64,000 bases of DNA, taken from Rhizomys pruinosus. Taxonomy: Eukaryota > Chordata > Mammalia > Rodentia > Spalacidae. Both the position numbers and the translations under genes were made by a program. The notes below the pieces were generated by a model that saw nothing but the letters and a program-made list of their open reading frames with translations, did not search any database and was not told the origin of the DNA. Positions 44,359-56,432 of this stretch are shown here, piece by piece; positions within the stretch are counted from its first letter, which is position 1; every line of letters starts with the position of its first letter. The DNA lies in contig VZQC01006901.1 of the NCBI GenBank assembly GCA_009823505.1, positions 214,613-278,612 on the forward strand, given 5' to 3'.

Positions 44359-44542
44359 TCTCTTTTTTTTTTTTTTTTGGTCTTTTCGAGACAGGGTCTC
44401 CCTATAGCCCCAGCTGGCCTGGAACTCACTCTGTAGACCTGAAACTCACTCTGTAGACCAGGCTGGCCTTGAACTCATAGATATCCACCTGCCTCTGCTT
44501 CCCAAATGCTAGGATCAAAGGTGTGCATCACCACACCCAGCA
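44359..44542 (-). mobile_element. B1 SINE with a 20-bp internal duplication
   Basis: Antisense B1 in which 'aactcactctgtagacc' occurs twice (near 44,422 and 44,443). Target duplication AACATATTCTC at 44,348-44,358 and 44,543-44,553. Confidence 0.93.
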
Positions 44543-44604
44543 AACATATTCTCAATACATCGGAGAATTAATTATAAGACTGATCTGGACTGAACTGATT
44601 TGGG

Positions 44605-44995
44605 GGGTGTTTTAGTTTGTTTTTTGTTGCTGTGAAACAACACTGGCCAAACTCTCTTGGGGGAGGAAAGGGTTTATTTCATCTTATATATCACTGTGAG
44701 AGAAGTTGGGGCAGGAACCTGGAGGCAGAAACTGAAGCAGGCTACAGAGGATCACTGCTTACTGGCTGGCTTCCCTGGCTGGCTCACATGCTCTTCTTAC
44801 ATGGCCCAGGGCCCCTGCCCAGGGATGGCACTGCCCACAGTGCGCTAGGTCCTTCCACACCAACTAGGAATCAAGAAAATGCCCCACAGAGATGCCTACA
44901 GGCCAGTCTGATGGAGGAACTTCCTAGTTGAGGTTCCGTCTTCGCAGGTGTCTCAGTTTGTGTCAAGTTGACGAGCTAACCAGCACAGGGGGAAG
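44605..44995 (+). mobile_element. Rodent dispersed repeat, family not named
   Basis: 'gttgctgtgaaacaacactgg', 'gggaggaaagggtttatttc', 'ggcaggaacctggaggc', 'aagaaaatgccccacag', 'gtgtcaagttgacgagctaa' in order. I recognise this pattern as a common rodent repeat but will not assign the library name from memory. Confidence 0.6.
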
Positions 44996-45177
44996 CACAG
45001 CCAAGCACATGGTACCTTCGAATGCCCTATTTGCCACTGTATGTCTATGCCTAATTGGACGTGCATATGATTAAAATCAGACACATAATGGGAAAGGACA
45101 CTCCTGATAGAGAAATGGTTATATAACTTAGTCTGCCAATCAACACAGAAAAGCACGGGTAAGAGAAGGTGTGGAGA

Positions 45178-45345
45178 AGCCAGGCGTGGTGGCGCACGCC
45201 TTTAATCCTAGCACTTGGGAGGCAGAGGCAGGCGGATCTTTGTGAGTTCAAGGTCAGCCTGGTCTACAGAGTGAGTTCCAGGACAGCTGGAGCTACAGGG
45301 AAGCTGGAGCTACTTTGTCTTGAAAAGACCAAAAAAATAAAAGAG
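45178..45345 (+). mobile_element. B1 SINE with small duplication
   Basis: Full B1 ('gccaggcgtggtggcgcacgcc' on, 45,179) in which 'agctggagctac' is repeated near 45,286-45,313. Confidence 0.93.
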
Positions 45346-45689
45346 AGGTGTCAAAAGGAGTCAAAATGGCCCAATGGCTCGTCTCTTACTAAAAGCAGCA
45401 GCGCTGGCCACGGTGACCACTCCCACTTCCCACTGGCTTTCTGGAATCGTGGACGCTCGGGTTCCTTGCTCTCCTCCTTCTCACCAGCCTACTTCTCAAG
45501 CCCCTCTCCCGGCGCTTGTCCTTGGCCAGTTCTTGAACCATGAGCAATGCTCTCTCCTCCCCACAATCTTCTCTACACCCTGTGGTTTGAAGACTGTGCG
45601 AGGATATCCCTTAAGGTCTCTTGTGCCAAAACTAAACAAGCATTGTGAGTTATAAAGACAGTGGGGACGTAATTTCTGGTGTTTAAAGA

Positions 45690-45965
45690 TGGCACCTTAT
45701 GGGGAATTGGAATCAGGCAGAACCACATGATCATATCCATGTGGCTTTATAAGAGGAAGAGAGAGGAGTCAGATACACATATATGGGGTTGTTCATGTGT
45801 TTCCATGTGATGATGTCTCTGCCACTGTGGGACTCTGTTAACAAGACATTCCTTAGCACACGCAGCCTTGGACCTTGCACTTTCAGAGCCATAAACCAAA
45901 TTAAGCAGTCTCCTTCTCTTTATAACTTATATACCTGTGCCATTGTATCACGTAGGGTGTGGTCC
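45690..45965 (+). mobile_element. LTR-like (MaLR-type) remnant, weak
   Basis: 'ggctttataagaggaagagagagg', 'cagccttggaccttgcactttcagagcc' and 'aaattaagcagtctccttctctttataa' resemble the 3' portion of a MaLR-type LTR. Confidence 0.35.
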
Positions 45966-46029
45966 AAAGTATCCGCTCCATTCCTATAGTTTTAAAATAT
46001 TTATAACTCTAGATTCCTATCCAGTCTTT

Positions 46030-46112
46030 CTTTTTGATGGGCCTTGAGCATGCTAGGCAAGCACTCTACCGGTGAGCTAGGCAAGCACTCTACCGGTGAG
46101 CTACAGCCCCTG
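46030..46112 (-). mobile_element. ID-type SINE with duplicated A-box region
   Basis: Antisense ID head. GCTAGGCAAGCACTCTACCG plus GTGA occurs twice in tandem (46,052-46,075 and 46,076-46,099), duplicating the tRNA-derived A-box part. Confidence 0.8.
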
Positions 46113-46256
46113 CATTCGCAGCTCTTCTTGGGGCTTCAGACATAATTCCTCAGCATCTTACATGATATCTGTACTTGCTCACTATATGAGAACCTATCAA
46201 AACTGGTGGAACTCAAGCCTATCAAAACAGGATGAGATTTACATTTCAGCACACTT

Positions 46257-46501
46257 TTTTTTTTTTAATTTTACTGAATTTTGTATGTGTATGAATGTAC
46301 TGTCTGCATGTAGGTTTGTGCACCCGTGTCGTGCAATGCCACGGAGGTCAGAAGAGGGTCTAGGATTCCCCTGGAACTGGAGTTCTCCTGGAATTGGAGT
46401 TACAGACGGTTCTTAGCCGCCATGTGGCTGCTGGGGATCGAACCCAGGTCCTCTGCAAGAGCAGTCGGTGCTCTCAACCGCTAGGCTATCTCTCCAGCCC
46501 C
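46257..46501 (-). mobile_element. B2 SINE, young
   Basis: Antisense B2. Exact target duplication TTCAGCACACTTT at 46,244-46,256 and 46,502-46,514. Confidence 0.95.
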
Positions 46502-46514
46502 TTCAGCACACTTT

Positions 46515-48056
46515 GAATAAAGGAAGTGACCTCTACAATTTGGTTAACTCTTTGTCCAACTAATGAGAAACCTGAAGAAAGTAAAACTGACCTCCCCAAG
46601 CAAGAGGGAATCCTGCCAGAAGATGGTCTCTTCAGTCTCCAGCACTCTGGACCACCCTGCAGAATCGTGTTTGTCAGTTCCAACTGTCAATTTCTCTCCA
46701 TACACATCATAACTGTCTGTGTCTCCAAAGAACCCTGAATAATATGCTGGGCCAGTCTAGAAGGGATGGAGAGATGAAGAGAGATAAGAGCGATTAAGAG
46801 GGCCTGGAAGGAAGCATCAAATCAAGATAGTGGCATGGGAAACTGGGTGCTTGTGGGTGCTACACGGCAGATGAGATGCGGGTGTCCCCAGCAGCTGACT
46901 GGCAGGTGAGCTCACTGGCTGGCTTTGTTTAAACCTTCATCTGGTCCCACCACCTGTTCCTTACATAAGGTGCCCTAGAGCAGGGGAAAGGTCAGGATTT
47001 TCACAGCTTGCAGAGCAAGGTGTGAGTGTTCATTGACATTTAGCTCATCTCTGTTAGGGAATCTTCGTCTCTTGATCTTTGTTATAGTTCAAAATAATCG
47101 AGTTGTCTGATGGTGGTTCCTCACGGGAATGTCTGAGCTAAGAAACTGTGAATTCCTGGTGGTGGCCTTTTCTTGTTCCTCTTGAGAGACTCAGACCTTG
47201 TCAACCCATGGACCTGCAGCCACCCTTGACCCCTAGGATCTACTGCTGTAGTCTGGACTCGGTCTCCTCCCTAGCAGGAAGTGGGCTGGGAGGCTTTGGG
47301 TGTGTTCTGATGATATCTTAGTAATAATGGCCCTGAACTTGGGAAAGCTAAAGGCTCAGGGAATTATGGTCATTAGCCATTCTTCAGAAGTACAAAGACA
47401 TGGATCCTATCGCAAAGAGGAAGTGTGGGCTGCACTTGCTAGATTGGTGGAGATGATTGCCAACCCCTATGTAGAAGAGATCATCAACAAGTGAAAACTC
47501 TGACGTTTGCCTACTATGCAGTTTACTAAGTCTTTTAAAACAAATTGTACATTGAGCGGAACCTCACAGCTACCTATACTTTGAAGCAAATATTTTTATT
47601 ATTTTAATTTTACAGAAAATAAGCAGAGGATCAGAAACAATAAACAACTCCCCTAATTCCATGGTTAGTAATTTACAGAGCAGAATTCAATACCAAGTCT
47701 TTTAGAGTCAAATCTGAGACCAGAAATGTTTTAGATATTGACTATATTTAATTGGCTTTTGGAATATTTCACGTATACAGAAATATCTTGTGGGGATGGG
47801 ATCCATGTTCAAACATGAAATTATCCTTTTTACATGATCTGTTTTTAGAAGATTTAAATTTACAAAATGAGAACTAATGAAATAAGAAAAGCATGAAAAT
47901 AAAAATGCTCAACAGAAATTTTTAAATTTGCAGAAATCTGCTGCAACAGAATCACACAGCATTTTCAGTAGCATTACTGAACAGCAGAAGGCATACACCT
48001 GGTAGTAAGTCTGAACAGCAATTCCTAACAGAATTTAAAATACCTTAAAAGTGGCC
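46515..48056. other. Longest repeat-poor stretch; no gene seen
   Basis: About 1.5 kb with no SINE or L1. A 64-codon frame at 47,300-47,494 ends in a stop after 'catcaacaag', with a plausible charged C-terminus. I found no family match and no clear splice acceptor, so I do not call it an exon. Confidence 0.45.
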
Positions 48057-48059
48057 AGG

Positions 48060-48200
48060 CCGGGCATGGTGGCGCACACCTTTAATCCCAGTGCTCGGGA
48101 GGCAGAGGCAGGAGGATCTGGTCAAAATAGCAAGCTCCAGGCCAGCGGGGACTACAGGGAAACCCTGTCTCAAAAATAGCCCCCCAAAATTAAAATAAAA
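48060..48200 (+). mobile_element. B1 SINE, middle-aged
   Basis: 'ggccgggcatggtggcgcacacc' start (48,059), 'ggtcaaaatagcaagctccagg' in the middle (part of the body missing), 'accctgtctcaaaaatagcc'. Confidence 0.9.
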
Positions 48201-48404
48201 ATTTTAAAAGTGGTCAGACGACAATCCAACTAATTATGACATTTTAGGTTTTAAACATAGCACAGGTAACACTTACTGAAGTTTAATTCTAGGATAGTTT
48301 TCTGCTGAAAGTAATTTACTTTTCTCATGGGCTCCTTTCTAGTTTCCTGGCATCATCCCAATAGACATACATACAAAATGTAAGAACTTAAGATCCACAT
48401 AGGA

Positions 48405-48817
48405 GCCGGGCGTGGTGGCATGTGCCTTTAATCCTAGCCATGGGAGGCAGAGGTAGGAGGATCCCTGAGAGATCGAGGTCAACCTGGGCAATGTCCCGGG
48501 TGGGCTATGACTAGTGAGACTCTGTAGAAAAAACAAATATATTGGGGCTGGAGAGATAGCCTAGCGGTTAAGAGCGCCGACCGCTTGCAGAGGACCTGAG
48601 TTCGATCCCCAGCATCCACATGGCGGCTAAGAACCGGCTGTAACTCCAATTCCAGGAGAACTCCAGTTTCAGGGGAATCCGACACCCTCTTCTGACCTCT
48701 GCAGCATTGCACAACCCGGGTGCACAGACCTACATACAGACAGTACATTCATACACATACAAAAATAAAATTTAAAAAAGAAAAAACAAATATAAAAATG
48801 TATATATATAAAAAAAA
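48405..48817 (+). mobile_element. B1 with a B2 nested in its tail
   Basis: B1 48,405-48,540 (diverged), B2 48,544-48,780 with AAAAAACAAATATA duplicated at 48,528-48,541 and 48,781-48,794. The outer duplication ATCCACATAGGA (48,393-48,404 and 48,818-48,829) belongs to the B1, so the order of events was L1, then B1, then B2. Confidence 0.93.
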
Positions 48818-49102
48818 TCCACATAGGAGAGAACATGTATTTTGTCTTTCTGAGACTGGGTTGCCTCCATCCATGTTCCTGTAAATTGCATGAAGTCGTT
48901 TTTCTTTATGGTTAACAAAATTCTACTCTCCAGATGGACCACATTTTCATTATCCAGTTATCAGCTGAAGGACACCTAGGCTGCTTCCTTTGTCGACAGG
49001 GCAGCAATGAACACAGATGTACAGTATCTTTGTAGTGGGATGTAAAGTCCTTTGGGTATATGCTCAGGAATGGGTCAGATGGGAGTTCTATTTTCAATTT
49101 TT

Positions 49103-49395
49103 TAAAATATTACATTAGTAAATAGTACTTTTTAATTAATTAATTTATTTATTATTTTTGAGACAGGGTCTCCCTATAGCCCCAGCTGGCCTGGAACTCA
49201 CTCTGTAGACCAGGCTGGCCTTGAACTCACAAAGATCCGCCTGCCTCTGCTCCCTGAGGCTTAAGATTAAAGGTGTGTGCCACCACGCCCAGCTTAAAGA
49301 CTGTTCTTAGCCGCCATGTGGGTGCTGGGATTCGAACTTGGGTCCTCTGTAAGAGCAGTTGGCGCTCTTAACCCATGAGCCATCTCTCCAGCCCC
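49103..49395 (-). mobile_element. B2-B1 composite SINE, locus C
   Basis: Read on the minus strand: B2 head from GGGGCTGGAGAGATGGC (49,395 down) to 'gctaagaacagtctttaa' at 49,294, then B1 starting GCTGGGCGTGG at 49,293 and ending about 49,150, then an A/T-rich tail. 'tattttcaattttt' (49,089-49,102) and 'tattttcagttttt' (49,399-49,412) flank the whole unit, so B2 and B1 parts inserted together. Confidence 0.85.
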
Positions 49396-49908
49396 CATAT
49401 TTTCAGTTTTTTTGAGAAAAACTCTACACTGATTTTCATACTGGCTGCATCAGTTTACACTCCACCAACTGCCAATAAAGTTTCCTCTTCCTCACACCCA
49501 CGCCAGGCTTTGTTGTCATTTGTTTTCTTGGTGACAGCCATTCTGACAGCATGAAATGGAATCTCACAGGAGTTTTAATTTATATCTTCCTGATGGTTAA
49601 GAATCTTAAAATTTTAAAAATATTTTCATAGCCATTCAGCTTCTTAGACTATTTCTTGGTTAGGTTGTTTGTTTCTTGTTTAGTCTTTTGAGTTCTTCGT
49701 CAGTTCTGGAGATCAGTCCTCTGTATAGCAGTGAGGATTGTCCCCCATTCAATGGGCTCCTTACTCAGTTAACTGTTTCCCTTGCTGTACAGAATATATT
49801 TTTTTAATTTTATGAGGTCCTATTTGTCAATAATTGGCCTTGGTTCCTGAGCGACCAAAGTCTTATTCAGAAAGTCCTTACCTTCTCTTGTATCTTTTAA
49901 AAATATAT

Positions 49909-50095
49909 CTTCCTTATTAGATTTTATTATTTTGTGTGTATGTGTGTCTGTGCCCACATAGCATGTGTGTGGAGGTCAGAGGGCAACTTGCTGGAGTTTA
50001 CTCTCTCCTTCTACTGTGTGGGTTCCAGGGATTGAACTCAGTCCTCAGGCTTAGGGGCAAGTGTCTTTACCCACTGACCATCTCACTGGCCCCTA
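49909..50095 (-). mobile_element. B3/B2-family SINE in L1
   Basis: Antisense body 'catgtgtgtggaggtcagaggg', 'ctccttctactgtgtgggttcc', ending 'ctgaccatctcactggcccc'. Splits the L1. Confidence 0.8.
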
Positions 50096-50200
50096 TGCCT
50101 ATCTTGAAGAGTTTCCCCACTGTAAACATACATTTTATTGATGTTTCTTATATACCTTACATACATTACCAGTACCAGTGTTTGATTGTAATTTGTCATA

Positions 50201-51067
50201 CGACCTATCACTCCACAAGTGTGGAATTTCTCACTTATGTCATGATGCTGGGGTTCAAAAAGTTCCCGATTTTGGGTGCATTTCATACTTCTGATGCTCA
50301 GCCTTGCATACATATGTACAATGTCTAAATCAATTAACAGGAAAGCTACAGAGAGGGAGAGAACTTCACAATGTGTATGACCAAAGATCTCTACCTTGAA
50401 TAGAAAGAATTCCTCCAAATCAGCTTTTCTTAAAGCTGAACAATGTAAAGCAGGAATGAGCAGGAGATGAGAGCAGGTAGTTCCCAGGGGTCTCTGTCTC
50501 CAACACCCACAAGACCAAAATGATGCCTGGGCTCACCAGTCAGCAAAGTGACAGTGAAAAGCGCAGAATCCCACCCGATTCACAGCAGCAGGCAAGCAGT
50601 TACAAGCCTACAATGAAATGAATACCAAGTGGTTTCTGATGTAGGGCTTGGGGAATGGTGGGTGGATAATTCAACTTCCAAGAGAAACTTCTAACTGCTG
50701 TAAACTTGAAAATCTACAACCTTTTTGACTGTAGAGTTCCTCCTTGGAGAAACTCCAGGTGCTCACACAGAAATGTAGAAATGTAAATGGATATTAACAG
50801 CAGCACTTCCTGTAGCAGCAAAAGCACTAGAAATGACCCACGCACCCATTATTATAAACATACTCATTGCCCATGGGCTACTGTCTGGATGGATGAATCA
50901 AATTGATACATGCTATTAGGGAAAAATCTCTAATCAATAATAGCTCAGGCTCCCAGGAAAACAAACTCTGAAACTCAAGAAATTATTAGCATGTGGGAAT
51001 TTCATTAGGAAGTGCTCTTGGGAACACTTGTGAGGGGTTGGCCTCACTGGACAGAGGAAAAGCTTCA
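50201..51067. other. Unassigned; possible old L1-like debris
   Basis: 'gtaaatggatattaacagcagc' and 'atggatgaatcaaattgatacatgc' near 50,780-50,930 vaguely resemble L1 3' sequence. No exon is supported. Confidence 0.35.
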
Positions 51068-51190
51068 CAGCACGCCGGAGGCAGAGGCAGAACTCTGTGA
51101 GTTCAAGGCCAGCTTGGTCTACATAGTGAGTTCCAGGCCATCTGGGGCTACAGGAAGACACTATTTCAAAAAGACCCCTCCCAAAAGAAG
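51068..51190 (+). mobile_element. B1 SINE, 5' truncated
   Basis: 'cggaggcagaggcagaactctgtgag' (51,075) through 'atttcaaaaagacccc'. Lacks the first third of B1. Confidence 0.88.
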
Positions 51191-51493
51191 CATGTTGAAG
51201 GGTTATTAGGGGGGTTCCCAGTAGCCCAGGGGGAAAACACTATTTGGACAGATTGACAGAACACATACAACACACCAATCATTTAGATGACCTGCTGCGG
51301 TTGAAGATTTCAATCTTATTTATTGAAGGAACTTTTCTACATTACAACTTTAACTGCAAGTGGAATCGCAAGTCTTTTCTCTCAAAGTATCATTTAAATT
51401 TTTACTATCTAAAAATTTAATTTCCCATTATGTTAAATATGTTGATACTTTTTCTTGTGGATCCTGATTTTTGCACTTTGGTGTGATACTTTT

Positions 51494-51651
51494 TTTTTTT
51501 TTTTTTTGTTTTTTTTGAAACAGGGTCTCCCTTTAGTCACAGCTGGCCTGGAGCTCACTCTGTAGACCTGGCTGGCCTTGAACTCAGAGATCTGCCTGCC
51601 TCTGCTTCCTGAGTGCTGAGATTAAAGGTGTGCACCATCAAACTCAGCATT
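51494..51651 (-). mobile_element. B1 SINE
   Basis: Antisense B1. Target duplication TGTGATACTTTT at 51,482-51,493 and 51,652-51,663. Confidence 0.94.
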
Positions 51652-51663
51652 TGTGATACTTTT

Positions 51664-52294
51664 CAATTCACACCAGGCCCAACTTCAAGACAAATAGATC
51701 ACCTATTTGCTCATAAGTCTCCTATTCTGATCCAAAGACTTTGGTACCTGCCTTCCAGGTACTGAAATTAGGAATGATACCTCCCACTAAGTGGGCTGTT
51801 CTCCCCCTCCAGGAGGGCCTTCACAGACAGCTGCCAACATTGGGCTGTGGTTACACTCTGGTTCTTTCTAGTTGGAATGATTGGGAAACTGGAACTGTGT
51901 TGAGCTGTTTTCTGTGTAGTTGGCTTCAACTGTCCAACCATTTATCTGTAGGTGAGGAGGCCACTTGCTTGGCTTGTGAATGGTCATAGCAAGCTTCCCA
52001 GTGTGCAGAGGCAGCAGCAACAGTGGTCATTGTAGAAATGGAAAACCTTTAATTCCACCAGGCCGTCTGAGGTTCTAATTGCCATAGTTGGTGAGTGAAA
52101 ATTACCTGGTGGTGATTCTTGGTAGCCTGGACCATGAAACCAGACCCCCACATCCCAACGGTCTAAGTATCCAGTTTCCTACATTAAACTCCCTCCTTCA
52201 TGAAACACCTACAAGCACATCAAAACCTTACTGATATATTTAAATAAGAATACTAATAGTATCACTAATAATAAGGATAATACAAACAGCTGTA
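51664..52294. other. Unassigned; no gene seen
   Basis: No family, exon or RNA recognised. Confidence 0.4.
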
Positions 52295-52450
52295 ATGATT
52301 ACAGCTAACATTTACTGAGTGCCTCCTCTGTTCCAGACAGTGTTTCTAAGTGGTGTGTGTATTAACCTATTTAGTCACTGTAGCAAACTCAGAGTTAGAG
52401 ACTGTAACCCCACCGAGACAAAGGAAATTTCCCAAGGTCACTTACCTTTT
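52295..52450 (+). mobile_element. MIR SINE
   Basis: 'tgattacagctaacatttactgagtgcc' (52,296), 'ctctgttccagacagtg', 'gtattaacctatttagtc', 'caaggtcacttacc'. Confidence 0.72.
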
Positions 52451-52562
52451 GATAATGGATATGGAGCACATCTGGGCCATCCAGACTGTACAACAAATAA
52501 TAGGAAGCTATCCTTCCTGGGCGTCTTCTCTGATTCTCCCACCAGACCCAGGCCTGGTCCCT

Positions 52563-52715
52563 TGCAATGACTGCTCTTGCAGAGGACCTGGGTTTGATTC
52601 CAGCACCCACATGGTGGCTAGCAACCGCCCGTTAACTCCAGTTCTAGGGGATCTGACGCACTTACATACATGTAGGCAATATACTCATACACATAAAATA
52701 AATAAAACAAAAAAC
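52563..52715 (+). mobile_element. B2 SINE, 5' truncated
   Basis: Begins within B2 at 'aatgactgctcttgcagagg'; 'ggtttgattccagcacc'; shortened 3' part; tail 'aaaataaataaaac'. Confidence 0.88.
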
Positions 52716-54478
52716 AAATGCTATCTGAATCTGGAAAGTCCATCAACTCACCCTGTGTCCTCTCAGAATCTGTACTGCAAAACTGGCTCTGCAACTCTAG
52801 ATAGGGCCTTTCCTGAATCACGCCTAAATTGAGCAACAGGGAAATTTGTCTACTGACATTGGGAAGGAATCGTCAGGGTTTTTTACGCTCTAGGAAGCTC
52901 CCAGAAAGGAAAGATCTGAGCTGAAGGTTGAGTAAATCTGGAACAATCATCTTGGGTGAAACATACCCCTTCTGACTCTTGAATCATCACAAGTGTTCTG
53001 GGCGATGGTAACTCGATTACTGTAACTGCCTCTGTGGATCCCACATGTGCCTGCGTAATGTGCAACACTGGTTCTGGAGGGTGGTATGTAGAGAAACTTC
53101 ACAGGGCACTTCAGAGAAGACTGGCACAGCAATGGGCAGAGCTCTGGGTACTTGCTTAGGGTACACACCGTGGTCAAGGGCCTCGGAAGCAGAGGACAGC
53201 AGGTAGACTTAGTAGGGAGTTTAGGTGGGCAATGAAGAATTGGGCCCACATTGATGGATAACTATAGGACTGGGGAGCCTCTGTGCCTGGGCCGAAGATG
53301 TCCTGTGTCTCAGCCCTTCCCTCCTGAAATGTGAACTGACCTTGGAATCAGAGAAGGGCAGTGTGGGGCAGGAGAAGCTGTGATGCCCAGCAGCCCCGGC
53401 TTTTAAAGCTGGGGATCCTTGAGGCTGAGGTCTCTGTGGTGCTGGTCACCCACTTGGTCACCCGAGAGTCAGTCTTTCCTTGTGTGTCCCGCAGTCACTA
53501 CTCGAACGTGAGGCTTTTCCTCAAAGAGCAGAGCAGTTCGAAACATCTGGCTTGCTTCTGGTATCTGACTCCATTTTCCTCCACCGTCACCTTGTCATCT
53601 GTCTCTGCAGCATTCCAGACTCCTGCCTGGACCTTCTGGTATTTCTAATTAACTTTCAAAATACTTTTCCTGCTCACAACTTTTCTGATTATTAAGATAA
53701 TGTATGTGGATGGAGGAAGTTTAGAAAACACAGGAATATCACTGGAGCACAGCACCCCATAGTGGGGGACCGTTGTCTCTAGTCTGACTAGCAGCGGTGC
53801 AGGTGGGAGAGGCAGACTTCCTCACAGGGAAGGTCTACAAGTTGCCTGGTTTACCTTGAAAACTCCCCGAAGTCAGGGGCTATAGCACCGGGGCATCCAG
53901 AACGAGGGTAAGGAAGGCACAGCAAGTGCTCGTGGGAAGTGGGCCTAGAAGCAGCTTTTCCTGGTGCCTTTCTGCCTCCTCAGCACGCACGTGACCTCTA
54001 TCTCTGCCCAAGCTTTTAGGTAGGACTGGAAGGCTCTGGAGATTATTAGAGCCAGCTCTGAGGCCTCTGCGACTGAGTGCCGCCCCCAGCTGGCCCAGCT
54101 CACTTGCTTTCTTTTTTAAGTCATCACTGGCATATGAGTCATGTCACCAAGGTGAGGTTTTCAGTATGTTCAATGGTACATTCACAAAGCTGTATGACTA
54201 TCACCATCGTCACCTCTAACTCAAGCACATTTTTATTACCCCCAAAGGAAATGACATCTAATAACAATCACTTTCTGTTTCTTCTCTGTGTAGTTTATTC
54301 TCCGGATTTGCCAAATCTGTCCGTTGCCTTTCATCTGGCACCTTCACTTCCCAAGGTTCACCCATGTTGTAGCATGTGCTAGCATCTCTGATGTGGTTGA
54401 ATGGTACCCCTCCTCTATGGGTATAACCATTTATTCATCCATTCATTGGTTGATAACTGGGTTTTATATGCTTTGTTT
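52716..54478. other. Long unassigned stretch; no exon supported
   Basis: 54,100-54,300 resembles old L1-type 3' sequence ('tggtacattcacaaagctgtatgactatcacc' order). Open frames at 52,947-53,249 (minus) and 53,361-53,648 (plus) show no domain. Confidence 0.4.
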
Positions 54479-54729
54479 TTAAAAATTTTTTTTATTAATT
54501 TTATTTATTTCTGTATGTGTGAATGTACTGTCTGCGTGCAAGTTTGTGCACCCGTGTCGTGCAATGCCGCGGAGGTCAGAAGAGGGCGTCGGATTCCCCT
54601 GGAACTGGAGTTCTCCTGGAATTGGAGTTTCAGACGGTTCTCGGCCGCCATGTGGGTGCTGGGGATCGAACCCGGGTCCTCTGCAAGAGCGGTCGGCCCT
54701 CTTAACCGCTAGGCCATCTCTCCAGCCCC
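54479..54729 (-). mobile_element. B2 SINE, young
   Basis: Antisense, close to the young consensus, with intact 'cgaacccgggtcctctgc' and 'ttctcggccgccatg'. Confidence 0.95.
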
Positions 54730-54945
54730 GTTTTTTAAATTTCTGTTTTTATGTGCATGAGTGTTTTGCCTGCATGTATGTAAGTGTACCCATTATGCAA
54801 TGCCTGCAGAGGCCAGAAGAGGGTGCTGCATCCCTGGAACTGGATACACATTGTTGTGGCTGCCATATGGATACTGGGACCTGAATGAACCCAGGTCTTC
54901 TGCAAGGGCGGCCAGTGCTCTTAATCACTGGGGCTCCCCACGCCA
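54730..54945 (-). mobile_element. Older B2, abutting
   Basis: Antisense 'tgcctgcatgtatgtaagtg', 'gaggccagaagagggtgc', 'cttaatcactggggctcc'. The young B2 lies directly at its head end. Confidence 0.85.
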
Positions 54946-56134
54946 AACCTATAAGCCTGTTTTCATGTAAGCTTTCCTATAAACAGAAACCTCTGGCTAA
55001 ATGAAAGCCTGCAGGCTTACCTCAGGTGACTTTTGAAGATGGCAGCTGAGATTGCCTGAGTCCCTTTCCACAAGGAACGTGCGCCTCCCCCCAAGATGTC
55101 ATTGAACCCCCTGGAGGATTTGACCCTTTCTGAATTGCACTTCCTGGCCTCTGGCTGGTGTCCCTTCCCTCTGCCTCTCCAAATCAGCTCTGAATTCTAT
55201 CTGAAATGTTTCTGTGGAAATATAGAGCTTTTCCTGCATGAGCTGGTACTCTGAAAAAACCAAAGGAAACTACATGCTGCAACCTCATGGGTCTCCCAGC
55301 TTTACCCACTGGTCTGGGGGTGGGGGTGGGGCGCTGCCCCACACCTAAGCTGAGGGGATCATTTTTCCTGTAGCTCTTAAACTTTATTATTGTTTACTGA
55401 CTACTTATTATCATTTGTTATTTTGTTCTTTACCATTCTGCAGATGTGAACTCCATTCTGGGTCTAGAGAGCCAGCTCTGTCCATTGGATGGCATACTGG
55501 CCTTCATGTGGCCCTGGGCAGAGAAGTTTGGGTGGCCTTGACTCCCTGATGAAAAGCAGAGTTCATGGCCCTTTCAAAGTGAAGAAAAGGAAAAAAAAAT
55601 TTTTTTGAGCCGTCTTCCTTACAACCCTGCTTACAGTGGGAAAATACCTGTGGTATAAAGTTAAGCTACTGAGGACTCAGAACTATCTGTGTTATACGTA
55701 TGGAACTACTGGTCAGAAAACAATTACGTTTATAGGGCCACCACCTGCCTTTTTGAGGAAACTGAGAACAAGCTGCCCTTGCTAAACAGTTGATTCATGT
55801 TTCTGAAGCTCACTGCCTGGGAACTACTAAGAACCTCTTTCTTGGAGGTGCCGAGTTAGCATTCTGTCAGAGTGACATCATGCTTGAAATAATCAACCAA
55901 AAATGAAAGGTTTACTTTGCCTAGCTTCAGATGTCCTATCACGCTGAGCCTGTGTAAGACAATGCTTCATGGTGGTAGCATGTGATGAAATGACCTGTCA
56001 ATCTCGCAGTAGTCAGAAGAAAATTCCCACCTAGACTCTGGGATCCATTTCTCAGAACTGCCCTGCCCAGTTCTGTCCTCTCTTACACAGCAGTCCCTCC
56101 TTCGCCACCAGGATATTCCAAGGCCCTGGTGGAT
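54946..56134. other. Unassigned; no gene seen
   Basis: No repeat or exon that I can support. G-rich 'gggggtgggggtggggcg' at 55,316-55,333. Confidence 0.4.
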
Positions 56135-56432
56135 GTCTGTGGTGGTTTGAATGAGATGTCCCCCATAGTCTCCAAGTAGTCGGACACTTGGTCCCTTGTC
56201 AGTGGTGCCGTACGAGTCCTGGGGCTTTCAGGAGGTGTGGGCATGCTGAGGGTTCTCAGTGTTGCTGATCTCCACATTCACTGCCTACCTGACGACGTGA
56301 GCACACAGCTTTCTGCTCTGGCTGCCTCTAGCCACTGTGCCTTCCTGGCCACTGGGATGGACACTGTAAGCCAGATAAACTCCTCCGAGTTTCCTAGGTC
56401 ACGGTGCCTTGTCACAGCAACAGACAAATGAT
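56135..56432 (+). mobile_element. Rodent dispersed repeat, family not named
   Basis: 'ggtggtttgaatgagatgtcccccatag' start (56,141), 'aggaggtgtgggcatgctg', 'gtaagccagataaactcctcc', 'tcacagcaacagacaaatgatac' end. Same family as 58,636-58,955. Confidence 0.65.

Larger units (their letters stand above)
48250..50200 (-). mobile_element. LINE-1, antisense, split by several SINEs
   Basis: Pieces 48,830-49,088 ('tccatccatgttcctgtaaattgc', 'gggtatatgctcaggaatgggtc'), 49,400-49,908 ('gtttacactccaccaactgcc', 'ttgtttcttgtttagtctt', 'ttgagttcttcgtcagttctgg') and 50,096-50,200 follow the 3' part of L1 ORF2 read in antisense. The left limit (48,250) is uncertain. Confidence 0.8.

Noticed and set aside
47300..47494. 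64-codon plus-strand frame with a plausible C-terminus
   Set aside because: No family recognised, no clear acceptor site before it, length within chance expectation.
53361..53648. Possible exon with a 'tcccgcag' acceptor near 53,486
   Set aside because: The frame after it shows no known domain and there is no partner exon nearby.
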